Assembly (NCBI RefSeq): GCF_023159225.1
Contig: NC_063161.1
Coordinates: forward strand, 77,104,267-77,168,266
DNA: 64,000 bases
Origin: Perognathus longimembris pacificus
Lineage: Eukaryota; Chordata; Mammalia; Rodentia; Heteromyidae
Direction of reading: 5' to 3'
A model generated the notes under the pieces. It was given only the letters and a program-made list of their open reading frames with translations, ran no database searches and was not told the origin of the DNA. This document shows positions 49,675-61,890 of this stretch, piece by piece. Every line of letters begins with the position of its first letter. Within the stretch, counting starts at the first letter, position 1. Both the position numbers and the translations under genes were made by a program.

Positions 49675-49877
49675 TTTTTTTTTTGGCCAGTCCTGGGCCT
49701 TGGACTCAGGGCCTGAGCACTGTCCCTGGCTTCTTCCCGCTCAAGGCTAGCACTCTGCCACTTGAGCCACAGCGCCGCTTCTGGCCGTTTTCTGTATATG
49801 TGGTGCTGGGGAATCGAACCTAGGGCCTCGTGTATCCGAGGCAGGCACTCTTGCCACTAGGCTATATCCCCAGCCCC
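49675..49877 (-). repeat. IDL-Geo SINE, young copy
   Basis: Reverse full-length copy, nearly letter-for-letter the same as 13332-13541 (GCTTCTTCCCGCTCAAGGCT, GGGCCTCGTGTATCCGAGGC). Perfect target-site duplication GGTTGGTGATTTCTT at 49660-49674 and 49878-49892. Confidence 0.95.
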
Positions 49878-50105
49878 GGTTGGTGATTTCTTGAAGTGAG
49901 AACAAGAGCAGAGCTCAAAACTGACCAAATTAAACTCAAGATACATAGGAGACATCCAGGTGTAGCAGCTCAACAGGCAGTCAGACTCATGCAGTATGTG
50001 TGATTACCACAAAAATGCTAAGTTAATGCTTGAAATTGCATAATCCTACCCATGTTATTAAAAAAATATCCTCAGATCACTGATGTACAAGAACAAAAAC
50101 CAAAG

Positions 50106-50722
50106 TGTAATATGGAGGTCAGATCTGGCCAGCGAAAGAGGGCAGAAGCTGACTCCATCTCCAGTACCTCCCCAGCCCCAGCTGTGCAGAAGCCCAGGAA
50201 GATTCCCTCTCCTTGTAAACAATAGTACTCCCCCACACCCCTGCGCTCACCAATCAGCGTGCCAATTCTTGATGGGCATGCCTGGATTCCTATAGGAAGA
50301 GAAGCTCCATTCCCAGGTAATGGGAGAGAGGGGCGGCACATGGCCTATAGGTTATTGAACCTGTCTGTCAAGTGCTTGGGACTAGGAGCTTCCTGTGACC
50401 CTAGCCCCTGACCTGACCCTATTTAGGGGCAGGCCAGCTCAGGCGCCATTACCCCATGACACATGTTCAAGTCTTGTGTCTGTTGTTCCCATAGCGTCAT
50501 TCAGCTCTCCATTGGAGCTGAGTTGGTTTATTGGTACTTGGAAATCCTCCAGAAGTAAGTCTCTGTGCCACTGTCCTGTTCTGTGTTATAAGTTTTTCTG
50601 AAACCTGGGACCAGTCCATCTGGAACTTCCCCAATAAATCCATCTTTTTGCTTGAGACTGTCTCTTGAGTGGTGGACTCTCAGAAGGCTGGAGGATCGCC
50701 CCCTCCCTCGGATGCCATTACA
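50106..50722 (+). mobile_element. Solo LTR, ERV1/gammaretrovirus-like
   Basis: A GC-richer 617-bp block bounded by the inverted ends TGTAAT and ATTACA. Candidate 5-bp flanking duplication CAAAG (50101-50105) and CAAAC (50723-50727). It has a CAAT-type motif (CACCAATCAGCGTGCC), a polyadenylation signal AATAAA at 50633-50638 and a terminal region TTGCTTGAGACTGTCTCTTG with GGTGGACTCTCAGAAGGCTG, the style of gammaretroviral R/U5. No gag, pol or env and no second LTR are present nearby, so it is a solo LTR left by recombination. The family name is unknown to me. Confidence 0.8.
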
Positions 50723-50930
50723 CAAACAAAAAACCATTCTGCCAAGATATAAAACAAATAAGTAAAATTGTATTTGGTGCGAAGACAGAATTTGAATATC
50801 CCAGACTATGTAAAAAACAATGCCCAAAATAAAAATGATCTCGAATACCTAAAATTAGTATTTGAAGAAAAGCACTAAAATATTTTATCTATATATGTGT
50901 GCACATATGTATATATGTACATACGTAAGT

Positions 50931-51140
50931 GGTGGTACTAGGGTTTGGAGCAGCACCTCAAGCTTGCTTGCTGGCTCTATACTACTTTTGCCACACCTCA
51001 GGCCCAGCTTTTTAAAATGGCTATTTTGGAAATGGAGTCTTAAGGATCTTTCTTCTTGATCTGGCCTTGAATTGTAATCTTCTAGGTCTAAGTCTCCTGA
51101 GTAGCTAAGATTACAGGAATGAGCTACTGACACATGGCTG
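50931..51140 (-). repeat. B1-dID type SINE, diverged
   Basis: Reverse orientation: GGTGGTACTAGGGTTTGGAG and GCTCTATACTACTTTTGCCA (dID side), then CTTGATCTGGCCTTGAATTG, CTCCTGAGTAGCTAAGATTA and CAGGAATGAGCTACTG (B1 side). Confidence 0.65.
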
Positions 51141-51804
51141 CTCTACAATTTTATTCTGAACTATTTAAATTTTCTATTAAGAAGCCCCAGTTGGTATGTT
51201 AAACTTAATTATGGAAACATACTTAGTGAAAATTACTTTAGTGAAAAAAAGAAAATCAAGAGTGACATTCTTACTATTCAAGACATGAAAATGCCCTGTC
51301 TAAACATATAAAGGGATAACCTTCTGAGTTTTCACACTGATATTCATTGTTTCCTATAAGAGGGAAGGGTCTCCAGGATTCTTCAGGAGAAGGCGCTCTC
51401 ATAGAGGTAGAATTATTTGTTCCTTTCTCTGCAAGAGGAAGAAGAGGATATATGGACAATGTACTAGAGAGAGCAAAGTAGGTAAGGATAAGGCAAGAAA
51501 AACAAAGTTTTAGTCAATACTACCCTAAAATTCTGTTACATGATCTATATGCTGAAGTTATAAAGCTCCAAATACATTATTCAAAAAATCTCTAAATAAA
51601 TGAGTGACTCATATTCACATACTGAAAAATACACAGTAAAAATGCCAAATCTATACAAACACAACATGCAAGGTTAATGGAATCTTTGCTTTAAAAAAAG
51701 AATTTGTAGATTATTTTAAAGTATCTACTGCAAGACATTAGAATGTTTAAATTATTTATTCTAGAATATCTACTGGAAGAAATTAGGATATTTAAAACAC
51801 TTTT

Positions 51805-52007
51805 TTTTTTTTTTTGGCCAGTCCTGGGCCTTGGACTCAGGGCCTGAGCACTGTCCCTGGCCTCCTTTTGCTCAAGGCTAGCACTATGCCACTTGAGCCA
51901 CAGCGCCACCTCTGGCCATTTTCTGTATATGTGGTGCTGGGGAATCGAACCCAGGGCCTCATGTATATGAGGCAGGCACTCTTGCCACTAGGCCATATCC
52001 CCAGCCC
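51805..52007 (-). repeat. IDL-Geo SINE
   Basis: Reverse full-length copy: GGCCAGTCCTGGGCCTTGGA, GGCCTCCTTTTGCTCAAGGC, ID-like half ending GGCCATATCCCCAGCCC. Target-site duplication ATTTAAAACACTTTT starts at 51790 and again at 52008. Confidence 0.95.
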
Positions 52008-52019
52008 ATTTAAAACACT

Positions 52020-54125
52020 TTTGAAGATGAATAAAAGAATGAAGCTTCAAAATACAGAAGACGTATTGTGCAACAGCAATAAAGATAGTAGAGTGTCAAG
52101 AGGATCCAAGAAAAGAACAGAGCCTAGGAAAAGCCCAGCTCAAGTACAGCCCACTAAGTTTTGACAAGGGTGAATAACAAATTTCAATAGTGGAGGGACA
52201 GTCTTCTAAGTGAATGGTGCTGGAGCAATTTAAAACCCAGAAGGCAAAAGAATAAAAGTCTGTCTAATCTAATGTAAAATTAAATGGATGGAGGATTTAT
52301 ATGTAAAACTATAAAACACTGCGAAAAAACATGGAAGAAAACATCTGAAATCTATAGTTAGGCAAGCCATGGATATGCAAAAGGATTAGTATCTAGAATG
52401 CATAAAGAATCCTCAGCAACCAACATAACAAGCAATCCAAATAGGAAACAGGCAAAACTTATAAACATTTCATTGAAGATGATCTAAAACTGAAAATAAA
52501 GATATGCAATATCATTCACCATTAGAAAAATGCTATTAAGCTGACCATGCACAATTGCTACATACTTCTTGGCATGACTAAACTACTAAGTGACTACACT
52601 AGGTGCTCAGAAAGTTGTAAAAAAAAAAAAAATCTAGATTATACACACCTTGATGATGTATACCAAAATAATATAAAAGCCCCAGGAAATAGGTTGGTAG
52701 TTTCTTACTAAACTAAACATGCAACTATGTCTAGAAATTGCACTTGCACATCTTCTCAAAGAAATTACATGTTCGCACACAAATCTGCACTAGAGGTTTA
52801 TAGCACTTTTAGTCAGGTGAGCTAATAGCTAGTTACAAGCCAGATGTCCTTTCAAAGGCGAGTGGCCATGAAATCTGCAGTTCACCACAACAATGACATA
52901 CTGCTCGGTAAGAAAATAAGACAAACTATTGATGCTCACAACAACCTGTACAGGTTTGCACAGAATTTAGCTGTATCATTTAATTTCTGTCTGTAACATG
53001 CAGCATTACCCTATTTATGTAATATTATTGATGTGACAAAATTACAGAAAAGTGATTAGTGGCTGACTGGGCCCAGGATGGAGGCAAAAGGGATGAACTA
53101 AGCATAACAATAAAAGGATAACACAAGGAATCCTTGTGTAAGAGAGTTCTTTTTATCCTGACTACACAGATATCACTAGCCTGTTGAGATGTTACCACTG
53201 GAAAAATCCTAATAACAAGTATAAGAGTACATGGGCTTGCTGAATTGTTTCCAATAATTGCATGTGCATCTACAATTATGTCAAAATACAAATGTTCTAG
53301 TCAAGCAAAACAAGAAAGCCACTGAATAAGAGAAAATATTCTGCTGATACATTTTACTCATGATTTTTATGCAGATTATAGAAAGAAGGCCTATTTCTTG
53401 ACAGGAAGGACAAAAGAGAATAGGTAATAAAATGAGCAAAAGGCTCAAACAGGCCCATCATAAAGGAAAATATGTGAAGTCAACAAGCACATGTGAAAGT
53501 AAGCATTATCACTGATATGTGGACTGTCATGGGTAAATTTAAACAAAGACAACATTAAAGGTAGGCATATATACAAGTCTCATCAATTGCTAATAGAAAT
53601 TTACAAATGGCACTGAACACTGAAGAATTTGGCAATTTCTTACACATACACAAACATGCACACATTTCTTACACAAACAAGTGCATGCACAGGCTCTCTC
53701 TCTCTCCCGCACACGCGCACACACACAAACACACACACACACACACATATTCCAGGACTCAGTATCAGCTGAAGAATAAAGGCCTTGCAGGCAACTCTTC
53801 ATGGACAGCTGCAGTCAGGTTTATGGCATTCTACACAAAAAACAAGACATCTTAGCACTGCCGAGGGAGCTTGCCAGACATGTGCTAGGTAGAACAATAC
53901 ATTGAGTGATCCCTTTTATATGCAATTCCTTCACAGGCAAAATTAATTTATGTGGGGGAAAATCATGAAAATGGTTGCATGAGTGGAGTGGCGGCAGAAG
54001 TGGAAATGTTTAGTATCTGAACACTGTGGTGGTAGTTACACAGTTTGTACATTTATCAAACTCACTATACACTTAACTTTTGTGAATTTCACTATCTAAA
54101 CATTTGACCTCAATATAAAATCCTT
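52020..54125 (+). mobile_element. Ancient L1M block (ORF2 remnant and 3' end)
   Basis: Old L1 order is followed with many breaks: AGTGGAGGGACAGTCTTCTA and GAATGGTGCTGGAGCAATTT, ATGGAAGAAAACATCTGAAA, ATATGCAATATCATTCACCA, AGGTTTATAGCACTTTTAGT, then near the end GAACACTGTGGTGGTAGTTA and CTCACTATACACTTAACTTT. A CA/CT microsatellite sits inside at 53640-53750. It may be two fragments joined near 53330. Confidence 0.7.
53640..53750 (+). repeat. Compound CA/CT microsatellite
   Basis: Imperfect ACACA/ACAAAC repeats, a CTCTCTCTCTCTCCCGC tract, then CACACGCGCACACACAC and further CA repeats. It produces spurious repetitive open frames on both strands. Confidence 0.9.
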
Positions 54126-54130
54126 AGTGC

Positions 54131-54222
54131 ACCCAAGCATGGTGGGGCATGCCTGTAGTAACAGGCTTTCATGTTCAAGGCCAGCCTCAGCTATATAGTG
54201 AGACTCAAAAAATAAAAAATCT
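54131..54222 (+). repeat. B1-like SINE, internally deleted
   Basis: CAAGCATGGTGGGGCATGCC and TGTAGTAACAGGCTTTCATG, then CAAGGCCAGCCTCAGCTATA and TAGTGAGACTCAAAAAATAA: a B1 element missing part of its middle. Confidence 0.75.
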
Positions 54223-54469
54223 TTAATTCAATTAGCTACCCACTGTCTACGAAATTGATACACACCTTTTGCCTGCTTCAAATTAATTTAAAGCAATGAT
54301 TATGGTTTACTCTAAAGGCTACTGATACTTTAAAACACATTCTTTACACTAATTATGCTAATATAATTGTGAATTTATTACTAAAATTTCAATTTTATTA
54401 CCATGTGTACTTATTTCCCAATCAGATGGAAGAGAGCTAGCAAGACTACAGCTCTGATTAGTACTAATA

Positions 54470-54640
54470 GTATTACTCCTAGCAATTATTGAGTATCTAC
54501 TGCATACCTAGGAGGAGATACTTTATTAAGTAGTATCACTAATGTTCCCACAACAACTCCATCAAGTAAGTGGTATTTTATTTTCTAATTGCATTATGCA
54601 GGTAGAGTTAGTGGGAGACTCAAAATCAAAACCCTGTCAT
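54470..54640 (-). repeat. MIR SINE fragment
   Basis: AATTATTGAGTATCTACTGC, CCACAACAACTCCATCAAGT and GTGGTATTTTATTTTCTAAT correspond to the reverse complement of a MIR 3' half. Confidence 0.55.
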
Positions 54641-55469
54641 CTAATTAATTGCAATATCACACCCTTTCCTTGTATCATCCCTATCAATTTAGATATACAC
54701 TGTGAGCACAACTATAACAGCATAAATATTAACATAAGTGGGGTTGTTTTGTATCTAGGGAGCATTTCATGTGTCTATTTCAATAAACAGAAAATAATAT
54801 ACAAATAAGCTCATCAACAATGACCAAGCTATACCTAGGTAACCAATAACAGAAAAGCAGTCAAAGACAAAAGGTATATTAGGTATGTATTCCATGCAGG
54901 GAGTATTCAAGAAGTAACTTGTGATATAGAAATTATTATATTTAATCTCCTGTAAGCAAAATAACATAAAATCACTGACACTACAGAAAAATCAGTGTTA
55001 ACTACTTACTTGAAAAAACACAGCATTTAGGTAAATTGGAAAATAATTTTTTAAAAAAGAAAACACAACAACTGGGAGAAAATTGACTTCATTCTCCTGA
55101 GAGCTGCTGAGAAAAAAATTGAACTCACTGTGGTGACAAGGTATTTTGTATCTCACACCATTTTGTTTTAAATTAACACACAAAAGCAAGTAGAGAGCAA
55201 ATCAAACAAAATGATCTCTCTACATATAACCTACTAACATAATGACTACACTGTAAATACCAATCATGACTTAGCTTTGTCTAGAACTGATTCTTTTAGT
55301 GAGGTGTAAGTATGATTCTTTAAGTATGATTCTTTAAAAACTATCCTCTTTGCCATGATTGCAAAATGTATAAAGATATTACCTGTTACGTCTTAAAACT
55401 ACAGTAAGTGTGGAACAATATGCATCACTGCTTACTCAATAGTATGTTTAGGCTAATCAGTACATTAAA

Positions 55470-56370
55470 AAATGTTTAACATCATTGCTATCAGGACAAT
55501 TCAAATCAAAATAGTTAATGAGGTATCCTAATCCAAAATACCCGGTAGAATGTCTATATCAAAAAGATAAAAGAATGACCATGTATAATGGAACATGGCA
55601 CAACTACATGGGATGATTGCAGCCTGAGGCCAGCTCAAGTAAAAGCATGAAACCCTGCCTGAAAAATATACCAAGCTGAAAAGGCTCAACTACTAAAGCA
55701 CTTGCCTAACAAGCATGTATTACTCATGAGAATGCAAAATGGAAACAGCTAGGCAGTTGTTCAAAATACTAAACATCTAGTTACCATAGGACTTAAGAAT
55801 TCCACTGTAAACCAAGAGAACTTACACGTGAATGTTCATATGGCATTATTCATAATCCAAAAATGGAAACAACTCAAATGTACATCCACCAATAGATGGA
55901 TAAACAGTGAAATATAGCCACCCAATGTAAGTACTACCTGACAATAAAGAAGGCATCACTGCCTGACATAGTAGATGCAAAGCTATGGGTTCCATCCCTA
56001 GCACCACTCCAACACGAAAAGCAACCAAATACTGACAAAAGCCAGAATGTGAATGAATTTGGAGATTATCACGCTAAGTAAAGGAGACCAATGGCAGAGG
56101 GTCACATACTCTATGACTGCATGAATGGGAATGTTCGGAATAAACATATCTACAGAGAGCACAGATTACTGGCTACTAAGGAAGGGCAAAGCAGAGAGGG
56201 AGGCAGAAGGGAATGCTTGCTATACAAACAAGGTTTCTTTGGGGACATTCTAAAAGTACATGATTTTATCTGCTGTTCCATTCTATTAGTAACTTTCAGT
56301 TACATACTTTAAATGGGAAGACTATAGTTAAAAGCTATATTTCAATATGGTTATAGTCAGAACAGCACAT
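55470..56370 (+). mobile_element. Ancient L1M fragment with nested SINE pieces
   Basis: ACTCATGAGAATGCAAAATG, GTGAATGTTCATATGGCATT, CAAATGTACATCCACCAATA, GATGGATAAACAGTGAAATA and TCACATACTCTATGACTGCA follow old L1 ORF2/3' order. A B1-dID-like piece lies at about 55590-55730 and an ID-like piece (CTATGGGTTCCATCCCTAGC) near 55960-56025. Confidence 0.72.
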
Positions 56371-56394
56371 TTAGAAAACAGTAATACTATTAGT

Positions 56395-56505
56395 GCTGGG
56401 CATGGTAGGTGCTACCATTTTCATTCTTTTATACATGAAGAAACAGATGCACAGAGAGGTTAAGGAATCTGCCCGAAGAGACATATCTTGAAAAAGGTAA
56501 AGCTA
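56395..56505 (-). repeat. MIR SINE fragment
   Basis: TACCATTTTCATTCTTTTAT, ACATGAAGAAACAGATGCAC, then AGAGAGGTTAAGGAATCTGC: reverse complement of the MIR 3' region. Confidence 0.7.
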
Positions 56506-56824
56506 GTACTATCCCCAGGAAAGCTGTCATACACAGTGCTACCCACCCATCTGACAGAGAGATCCTTTGTCTGGGGCCTGGGCAGTGGCCAGCCATCAGC
56601 AGAAAGGGACAGGAGCTTGAGCTGGCTCAACTTTGGACAAGAAATTTTAAGAGAGAAGAGGTGTCCCCCAGTGGTCAGGGAGGGATATCTTTCTTTTTCA
56701 CTAGGTCCTTAGCAGAAGCCAGCAACAGGAGAACAGGAAAGAAAACATCTTGAGAAGATATCATCCAGTTTTTCCAAGATATGGAAACAAGAGGTTTTTC
56801 TTTGTTGCTGTTGCTTTTAATGTA

Positions 56825-57180
56825 CTATGTGAAGTTATTTCCTTTTTCTTTTGTTTTTTCTTCCCCCTATGGTTTACCCCCTGTAGTCACTGTATTTGAT
56901 TTTGGTACACTGGGTAATATATATAATGTCTATCTCAATTAGAGATGGGAAGGAGAACAACAAACTGGTGAGACAAAGGACAAATGGTAAACCAATGCAA
57001 TAGCTATACTCACAAGACATTTTGTTGGAAATGAACTGTCTAACTTGGTGGTGGGGAGGAAAAAGTGGGAGAAAAATGAGGGAGGAAGTAACAAGTTTGA
57101 CAAGAAATGTACTCACTATCTTATGTACATAACTAACTCCACTGTATATCACCTTGACAATACAATTAAATTTTTAAAAA
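56825..57180 (+). mobile_element. L1 3' UTR fragment, older family
   Basis: The region around GTGGTGGGGAGGAAAAAGTG is purine-rich. CAAGAAATGTACTCACTATC, CTCCACTGTATATCACCTTG and ACAATACAATTAAATTTTTA form an L1-type 3' end with A tail, related to but diverged from the L1 tails near 46250 and 47790. Confidence 0.65.
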
Positions 57181-59057
57181 GTTAAAAAATATTTTCTTCA
57201 AAATAATCATTTTAAAAACAAGTGGAGTTCCAGCAAGATAACCACTAAGGTATCTAAGGAAAGGAAAATTAGATTAAGTTCATCTGGATCAAGGGCAATC
57301 CCCAGAGCAGCAAGTGAGGGACAGCCTGAGCCTGTCTCTAGAGCCAGCATAACCTTACATGAGCAAGGGAAGAACAGGAGCAATAATTGCTGCCTGCACA
57401 GAACTGGATGCAAGATACTTATTTCCAAAACCCCAACAGGCTGAGAAGATAAGGACAGTATTCTCAATATCCAGGAATTAACCTTAAAATGAATTAAACT
57501 CCTGAAAACAGTACCTCACACATCAACCCAAATGCTCTTGCCAACAAGGAAGAGAGACAGGATTCTCCTGAGCATTTCCATTAAGTTTTAGCTGTAAGGC
57601 TCTTTCTAACACTCAGGTAAACATTTTCTAGTCAAGTCATCTCTTTCCAAGTCCTCATCTCCTCTGCTCTGTCCTGCAGGCTTCAGTAGAACAGGAGGAT
57701 GTGGCCCACAGGCTTCGTCCTGGACAGTTTTCACTTTCGCCTCAAAAAATTCTAAGAGGCAATATATTAAAAGCCAGTTTTAGTGCTACAAAATACGACC
57801 TAATGATCAGATAAACTGTTAATATGTGACCACAGAAGCCATTTCTGGATTTGCTAAGATTGGGCCAAGTTCTTTGCATGAAGCTGTGACATTTAGCCAT
57901 GCAGGATTCTCCCAGCAAGAGGCCCCACACTTCACCAGCCTGCTGAGCATTATACAATGGCATGGGAAGGAATGTCTGAGCAGAGCAAAGAAAGGAAACA
58001 CTACCAAGATAAGTAAATGCAGCTCAGGCAAAAGTAAATAAATAACCTTCACTTGGCAGAATTCATCAGCAGACACACAAAATAGCGCCATTAAAATGTC
58101 ACAAGAATGACCAGGAGGTAGGAAGAAAGAAAAGGGCAGAGTGTAGAGTTATAATTATCTAGACTATTAAAAGACTTAAAGTAGAAGGCAGTTTCTCACA
58201 TTTGCAAGGCTTCAACTGAAATGCTTCTTCTCATTTTGCAAGAATTTTGTTATTCTGAAATGTTGAACTGTAAGGTGTGTCGTGGGGGGGGGAGGTGGCA
58301 ATTATATTTTAAAATGGAGCATAATCTTTTACGATAGCTGACATTTTATACTAAGACATCATTTTGATTTCAAACTGTTGGGTGATTCTTATAATGACTT
58401 GAGGAGCTCTGAGGAAATAAAGTATCAGCAGGTGGTCAGTCAAATACTAAGAGATTCCTCACTCCACAGGCAGTAATCAGGTTGAAATACTTCCTCCATT
58501 ACCTCCAAAAATAGAGCAGACAGTGATACACAGGCCTGCCTAGTTCCAAAACTCTAATTTCCACAAATAGTAAAAACATATTCATTTGTTTCTTCACGAA
58601 ACCATCAATAGCCTTGTTTGTAATCTGGATCAGGGAATCAGAAAAAGAAGCCTTCTGTGGAAAATTTTTAACCTCCCTCCCTCCCAACTTTGCACCTCCT
58701 TCCAGATCTACTAAACCTGATCTAAATAACTTGTGAACATTTCAGACTAAAGGTTATTATCCCTTTGGATGAACTTTACAAAAAAATTTTAAAAAGTTTC
58801 ACAAAGTAAAAAGGCATGAGAAATGATTAAATTTGGAAATACAGAATACTCATATGCAAACAAGTAATTATGAAACTCAGAGTAATAAGAATTTTATGCC
58901 CCCTCTTTTATGACATCTCATTTTATTTCGTTAAAGACAAATAAGAAAATAGTATGTTAACTAGGATTCAACTTTCGGCTCTTCTTCCTTGTACATATAG
59001 GAAGGACATCCTAAGCTACTATGAACAAACTGAGTTGCTATGAAAATTGTTTCAGGA

Positions 59058-59252
59058 GAGGATGGGAATGTGGCCTAGTGGTAGAGTGCTTGCCTAGCAA
59101 GCATGAAGCCTTGGGTTCAATTCCTCAGCACCACGTACACAGAAAAAGCCAGAAGTGGGGCTGTGGCTCAAGAGGTAGAGTGCTTGCCTTGAGCAAAAAG
59201 AAGCCAGGGACAGTGCCTAGGCCATGAGTCCCAAGCAAATAAAATAAAAAAT
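59058..59252 (+). repeat. IDL-Geo SINE, older subfamily
   Basis: GATGGGAATGTGGCCTAGTG, GCCTAGCAAGCATGAAGCCT, GGTTCAATTCCTCAGCACCA, Geo half GGGCTGTGGCTCAAGAGGTA and AAAAAGAAGCCAGGGACAGT. The Geo end is shortened (CCATGAGTCCCAAGC then A-rich tail). Confidence 0.9.
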
Positions 59253-60889
59253 TACTTCAGAAAAAAGCATAAACAGTAGAACATAAAAAAAAACTAAGCT
59301 TCATGTTTGAAATGCAAAGAAAAGCAACATATGCACACTCTGAAGGTCCACCCTGACCCTAAATAAGCATGAAGACTCTGTCCATAGTCTAGCTTCTGTG
59401 GCCCCATCCAGATTATTAATGCTTTTCTCAGTCCTCAGTGCACAGTAGGACCACCACAAAGTAGCGATCACTCAAAGGACAAAGTCCCCACAATTACTGT
59501 AATTTGCTCCTCTGAATGTCAGTACCAACAGCCAGCACAAACTATTTCTTTAATGTTATGACTTTCACAACTTACCCCAATGCCAAGGCCTCTGTGCAGG
59601 CACATAAAGGACATTCAGGAAGGAATTAATAGCAGTCAGGCCTCCCCTAGGTGGCCGGTGATCCTTCCCATGTCAGTCAGATGAAAGGCTGGAATTAACA
59701 GCTAGGTCTAGCCATGCCCTGCAGGCTCAGAACAGTTTCAAAAAGGTCTATGGGGATGTTTCAGAAAAAACAAAGGTCCTGGCTCTCAGTATTAAGATAC
59801 TGTGAAAGAAAAAGGGTAATCCTAATAATAATGACTATCTGAAATATCAAATCAGTGAAGGAAGATAAAGGTCCATCTTGAGTTGCCCATAAGTTGATCT
59901 GGCCTGCTTTGCTCTGACTATTGTGACTATAAAGCACAAAGATTAAAATCTAGAAATCTATATTTAAAAAAATAATAGGACCAAACACTTATTAAAATAG
60001 AAACAAGTGTTCTTACTTCTGCACATTTTAAAATGCTGATGCCCAGCTCTGACCCTTGACTTGTTAAATGTGCTGGGGCTGGCATGAGCATTTTTACAGC
60101 TTTGCTACAGCTTTCAGTGTGCAGCTAAGGCTGAGACCACTGAAAAAAATTAGAGAAGACCACACACAGATATTAGAAATTAGCACACTTCCCCCAAAGA
60201 CTCTCAATTGTAATTAACAGACCTCTGTTGCATAAACCACGAAATTACTGTGATTTAGTAATTTTAAACTTATTAATATTCATTTTTCGAAGCTAAACAA
60301 GAATATTTTATACTGTCAATTCAGTTTTTGGTATAGTCTATTTCATTAACTTTGCTATGTAATTTAAAAATACTAAAACTTTATTCTGTGGAAAATTTTC
60401 TGGTTTATCCATAACCTGCCTTCTCTACTATGTTTTGTCTATAGCATTAGTTAACCAGACTTTGATTTTTAAACACTTAAATGAGAATGGAGGAGAAAGT
60501 AAAAAAATTAAACTTTATCCATCTTCTTTAGAGCCACTGAAATTCAACTTTGACCACTAAGCACCCTTAACAAGCTACCAAAGTGATCAAGGACCCTGGG
60601 GGTCTGGGATCACAGCTTGAAGCTACTTACTATAAGACACACACTTCAACTTCACTTTTTAATCCTATAGGTCCATACATACTTTGTCCTCTCCCCTAAT
60701 ATTTGCATTTTAGCTAACATGAAAAGTGAATTTCCAGTTATTGTTGTCTTATACATTCTAGGCACAGCACTGCATGACTAGCTTAAGCAGCACACAGCTC
60801 AGGGTGAGACTGTGATGCACACAGAGATTGTGTTTAGATAATGTAGATTCATCATTGCTTTTCGTACTGGTTATTCAAGAGGTTATTAG

Positions 60890-61137
60890 ACTAGCACCAG
60901 TGGCTCATGCCTGTAATTCTAGCTACTCAGGAGGCTGAGATCTGAGGATCATGGTTCAAAGCCAACCCAGGCAGGAAAATTCATGAGACTCTTATCTCCA
61001 ATTAGGCACCAGAAAACTGGAAGTGATGCTGTGGCTCAAAGTGGTACAGCTCTAGCCTTGAGCTGAAGAGCTCAGAGACAGTGCTCAGGCCCTGAGTTCA
61101 AGCCCCATGACCAAGACCCCCCCCCCCAAAAAAAAAA
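60890..61137 (+). repeat. B1/Geo dimeric SINE, well preserved
   Basis: B1 half GCACCAGTGGCTCATGCCTG and CTACTCAGGAGGCTGAGATC, linker TTATCTCCAATTAGGCACCA, Geo-like half ATGCTGTGGCTCAAAGTGGT, CTTGAGCTGAAGAGCTCAGA and GGCCCTGAGTTCAAGCCCCA, then a C run and A tail. Target-site duplication AGGTTATTAG at 60880-60889 and 61138-61147. Confidence 0.93.
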
Positions 61138-61229
61138 AGGTTATTAGGTAGATGACATCTTCTAAAAACAGTGGTTACAACAGCTGACAATAACTAATGA
61201 AGGCACAGAAAGTGAAACGTACGCATAAG

Positions 61230-61425
61230 TGGGCTTTATAAGGAGAGGGAGCTGGAGGTAGAGGCTAAAGGGGTGGGTGGTGGCAAGCTGGAAGCATAGA
61301 GGTGGAGGTGCTGGTGAGCAGGACAGATGGAGGTAGAGGGATGCAAGAGCACTGGTGAGTGGGGGGGGGGGATACTGAGGAACAGAAGACAGAGTGGAGG
61401 AGGGTGATAAAGAAGTGGAGAGGCT
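61230..61425 (+). repeat. G/A-rich low-complexity tract
   Basis: Purine-rich irregular repeats such as GGAGGTAGAGG, GGTGGAGGTGCTGGTGAG and a run of twelve or so G near 61361-61372. Several G runs are close enough to allow G-quadruplex formation on the plus strand. It yields long Pro/Leu/Ser-rich open frames on the minus strand that I treat as spurious. Confidence 0.7.
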
Positions 61426-61690
61426 GGGGAGCACCAAATGCAACAGGCTCTCACTATTGATCAAGTTTCTTTATCCCTCTGAATCTGTTTCCAGTTCTAT
61501 AAAATGGATGTAAACATTTCTACACTTCCAAATTGCAAGAAATGAAGTACACTGATATTGCAAAATGCTGCTGGATTACATCTGTACATATTAATTGTTG
61601 CTCTTCACATCTTATGCACTATTCTACATGAAGACACTAAAATAACAACTGGAAAAAGTTTTGTTGTGTTTTTTTTTAAAGCAAGGAGTA

Positions 61691-61890
61691 GGGCTGGGAA
61701 AGTGGCTTAGAGGTAGAATGCTTGCCTAGCACGCACAAAGCCCTGGTTCGATTCCTCAGCACCACATAAACAGAAAAAGCCGGAAGTGGCGTTGTGGCTC
61801 AAGAGATGGAGTGCTAGCCTTGAGCAAAAGAAGTCAGGGACAGTGCTCAAGCCGTGAGTCCAAGCTCCAGGACTGACAAAAAAAAAAAAA
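61691..61890 (+). repeat. IDL-Geo SINE, older subfamily
   Basis: GGGCTGGGAAAGTGGCTTAG, GCCTAGCACGCACAAAGCCC, GGTTCGATTCCTCAGCACCA, Geo half GAAGTGGCGTTGTGGCTCAA and CTCCAGGACTGACAAAAAAA. Target-site duplication AAGCAAGGAGTA before it and AAGCAAGGAATA after it. Confidence 0.93.

Noticed and set aside
61162..61464. Pro/Leu/Ser-rich 100-codon open frame on the minus strand
   Set aside because: It arises from the G/A-rich low-complexity tract. Two frames are open at once with similar biased composition.
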